From contig JAJFKE010000050.1 in assembly GCA_021773355.1 (NCBI GenBank), positions 1 to 64,000 on the forward strand: a stretch of 64,000 nt of DNA, written 5' to 3'. The notes beneath the pieces are model-generated. The model had not been told where the DNA came from. It saw only the letters and a list, made by a program, of their open reading frames with translations, and searched no databases. This stretch comes from Gammaproteobacteria bacterium (lineage in GTDB: Bacteria > Pseudomonadota > Gammaproteobacteria > Pseudomonadales > Pseudohongiellaceae). The translations under genes and the position numbers were made by a program. Shown in pieces: positions 62,472 through 64,000 of this stretch (position 1 is its first letter; each line of letters starts with the position of its first letter).

Positions 62472-63802
62472 ACATATTCAAAAAGACCCTACCCCGGCGC
62501 ACCCTGCTGCGGGGATTAGGCGCGAGCCTGGCACTGCCGCTGCTAGACAGCATGGTTCCAGCGCTCTCCTCTGCTTCGGCGCTAGCGGCACAACCGGCGA
62601 AACGACTCGGCGTGGTTTACGTGCCCAACGGCATGGCGATGAAGTTTTGGACTCCGGCCAGCGAAGGCGCGGGCTTCGAGATGACCCGCATCCTGCAACC
62701 CATGGCTGCCTATCAAGACCGCATGCTGGTGCTAAGTGGCCTTAATGGCGTGGCTAGTAACGCCGGCGTGCATGCCAGTGCTTCGACCCGATTCCTCACC
62801 GGTGTGACTCCGGCTCGCACGGAGTCCGATCTCCAGGCCGAGGTATCCATAGACCAAATAGTGGCCCGCGAACTCGGCCGCCAAACACAGCTCGGTTCAC
62901 TGGAACTGGCGTTAGACCAGAGCGATGTATTCGGCTCCTGCGATATTGGTTTCAGTTGCCAGTACACCAGTACCATAGCCTGGCGAGATGCTTACACTCC
63001 GCTGCCCATGGAGACCAATCCGAGAGTAGTATTCGAGCGCTTGTTTGGCGACACAGGTACCACCGACTCCGCGGTGCGGCTGCAGCGCATTCGCAAGGAT
63101 CGCAGCCTGCTCGACTCTGTAACTGAACGAGTAAACGAACTCAATCGCGCCGTAGGCGCCGGCGACCGTGCCAAGCTTGATCAATATTTAGATGCCGTGC
63201 GTGATGTGGAGCGGCGAATCCAGATGGCGGAGGCACAGAGCAACCGCGAGCTGCCCGAGGTAGAGCAGCCGGCAGGGATACCGACCACCTACGAGGAACA
63301 CGCCAAACTGATGTTCGACCTGCAAGTGCTAGCCTATCAAACGGATCTGACTCGAGTCATAACATTCATGTTAGGGAGGGAACTAAGTGGCAGGACCTAT
63401 GCTGAGATTGGCGTACCCGACTCCCACCACCCCACCTCACACCACCGCGATGACCCGGTGCTGTATGAGAAGGTCACCAAGATCAACGAATTCCATACCG
63501 GCCTTTTCGCCTACTACCTCGATAAGCTAGACGGGACGCCCGATGGCAACGGATCGCTACTCGATAACATGTTAATGCTCTACGGGGCGGGCATGTCCGA
63601 CAGCAACCGGCACCAAAACACCGGGCTGCCGCTGGTATTGTTGGGTGGCGGCGCAGGGACGGTAAAAGGCGGACGACATATCCGCTACGCCGAGGGCACG
63701 CCTATCAGCAATCTGCACCTGACTATGCTCGACAAGATGGGTGTACCCATGGACACGATGGCCAACAGCACGGGCCGACTCGACCTGTTGGGCGGCGTTT
63801 AG
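62468..63802 (+). CDS. DUF1552-family exported protein
   Basis: A 444-residue protein with a twin-arginine-like N-terminus (PRRTLLRGLGASLALPLLDSM) and a DUF1552 body: GVVYVPNGMAMKFWTP, SGLNGVASNAGVHASASTRFLTG, and PDSHHPTSHHRDDPVLYEKVTKINEFHT near the end. It resembles sulfatase/alkaline-phosphatase-like DUF1501 relatives. The ATG overlaps the DUF1592 stop (ATGA), so the two are co-translated, the usual pairing. Its substrate is unknown. Confidence 0.9.
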   Translation: MNIFKKTLPRRTLLRGLGASLALPLLDSMVPALSSASALAAQPAKRLGVVYVPNGMAMKFWTPASEGAGFEMTRILQPMAAYQDRMLVLSGLNGVASNAGVHASASTRFLTGVTPARTESDLQAEVSIDQIVARELGRQTQLGSLELALDQSDVFGSCDIGFSCQYTSTIAWRDAYTPLPMETNPRVVFERLFGDTGTTDSAVRLQRIRKDRSLLDSVTERVNELNRAVGAGDRAKLDQYLDAVRDVERRIQMAEAQSNRELPEVEQPAGIPTTYEEHAKLMFDLQVLAYQTDLTRVITFMLGRELSGRTYAEIGVPDSHHPTSHHRDDPVLYEKVTKINEFHTGLFAYYLDKLDGTPDGNGSLLDNMLMLYGAGMSDSNRHQNTGLPLVLLGGGAGTVKGGRHIRYAEGTPISNLHLTMLDKMGVPMDTMANSTGRLDLLGGV

Positions 63803-63816
63803 TAGTGGACCCAAAA

Positions 63817-64000
63817 ATGAGAAAAGTAGTGAGATCAATGCTTGTGCCAAAGTTTTTTATGCGCAGCAAACGGCCAGCAGCCCATGTTCCGAAGCAGCCG
63901 AATCCATGCCTGTTACTGGCGATCCTGGCGCTGGCCGTCACTATGACCGGAGCAGCAAGTGCGCAGGACCCGCTCCTTATTGAGGCGGCCAGACATCAGG
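63817..64000 (+). CDS. Partial exported protein, probable ankyrin-repeat protein
   Basis: The frame starts at 63817 (MRKVVRSMLVPKFFMR) 14 bp after the DUF1552 stop and runs off the right end, giving 61 residues. A signal helix (LLLAILALAVTMTGAASAQ) is followed by DPLLIEAARHQ, which resembles the start of an ankyrin repeat. In other genomes an ankyrin gene often follows the DUF1592-DUF1552 pair. Most of the gene is outside the window. Confidence 0.6.
   Translation, partial: MRKVVRSMLVPKFFMRSKRPAAHVPKQPNPCLLLAILALAVTMTGAASAQDPLLIEAARHQ

Overview
The window is chromosomal DNA from a Gram-negative bacterium, most probably a marine or aquatic gammaproteobacterium. The main evidence is the block purA-hisZ-DUF2065-hflC-hflK-hflX-hfq-miaA-mutL-amiB-tsaE with nnr nearby, a ccoNOQP cytochrome cbb3 oxidase operon under an FNR/Anr-type promoter, and many outer-membrane and periplasmic proteins. 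A finer placement (a Cellvibrionales or Pseudohongiella-like lineage) is only an inference from the DUF1592/DUF1552/ankyrin and quinoprotein genes at the right end. I saw no rRNA, tRNA or CRISPR array.

Region 1 (1-11.3 kb). Eleven minus-strand genes lie head to tail with overlaps or short gaps. They encode a thermostable-hemolysin family protein, an AMP-forming ligase, a heme-oxygenase-like diiron oxidase (HDO), an SDR, a TPR protein, an OmpR-type response regulator, a histidine kinase, a cupredoxin, an FTR1 iron permease, a putative beta-barrel and DgkA. A perfect CTTAAG-N5-CTTAAG repeat lies just upstream of the first gene; it equals the TTAAG-N6-TTAAG site reported for the Fe(II)-responsive regulator BqsR of Pseudomonas. 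This joins a small-molecule-type enzyme set to iron uptake and sensing and is my best candidate for an undescribed system. A weaker similar site precedes a divergent YHS-domain lipoprotein gene.

Region 2 (11.3-25.1 kb). An ArsR/SRPBCC pair with a palindromic operator is followed by a large TPR membrane protein, a fused membrane/spermidine-synthase protein, and a CopC-like lipoprotein, a Yip1-family protein and ccoNOQP. Next come a Y1 (REP-associated) transposase and a ROK sugar kinase.

Region 3 (25.1-37.1 kb) is the conserved RNA, repair and cell-wall housekeeping block.

Region 4 (37.1-46.5 kb) interrupts the usual nnr-tsaE adjacency. It holds an IS element with a stop codon in its transposase, then only plus-strand genes: many small (MmcQ/YjbR, MAPEG, DUF1801, VOC, half-size GDT1, a frameshifted gene), plus folD, a NYN/LOTUS protein, an SDR and a DUF3565-DUF1971 fusion. 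It also holds REP-like hairpin sequences. nnr and a MarR gene resume the minus strand at 46.5 kb.

Region 5 (48.8-64 kb). After a SIMPL protein, a secreted helical protein and a membrane-anchored AraC regulator there are two divergent sets of exported proteins: PQQ-type quinoprotein, amidohydrolase and a heme-containing beta-propeller on the minus strand, and a double-VOC lipoprotein, a DUF1592-type cytochrome, DUF1552 and the start of a probable ankyrin protein on the plus strand. They look like one envelope oxidation module of unknown substrate.
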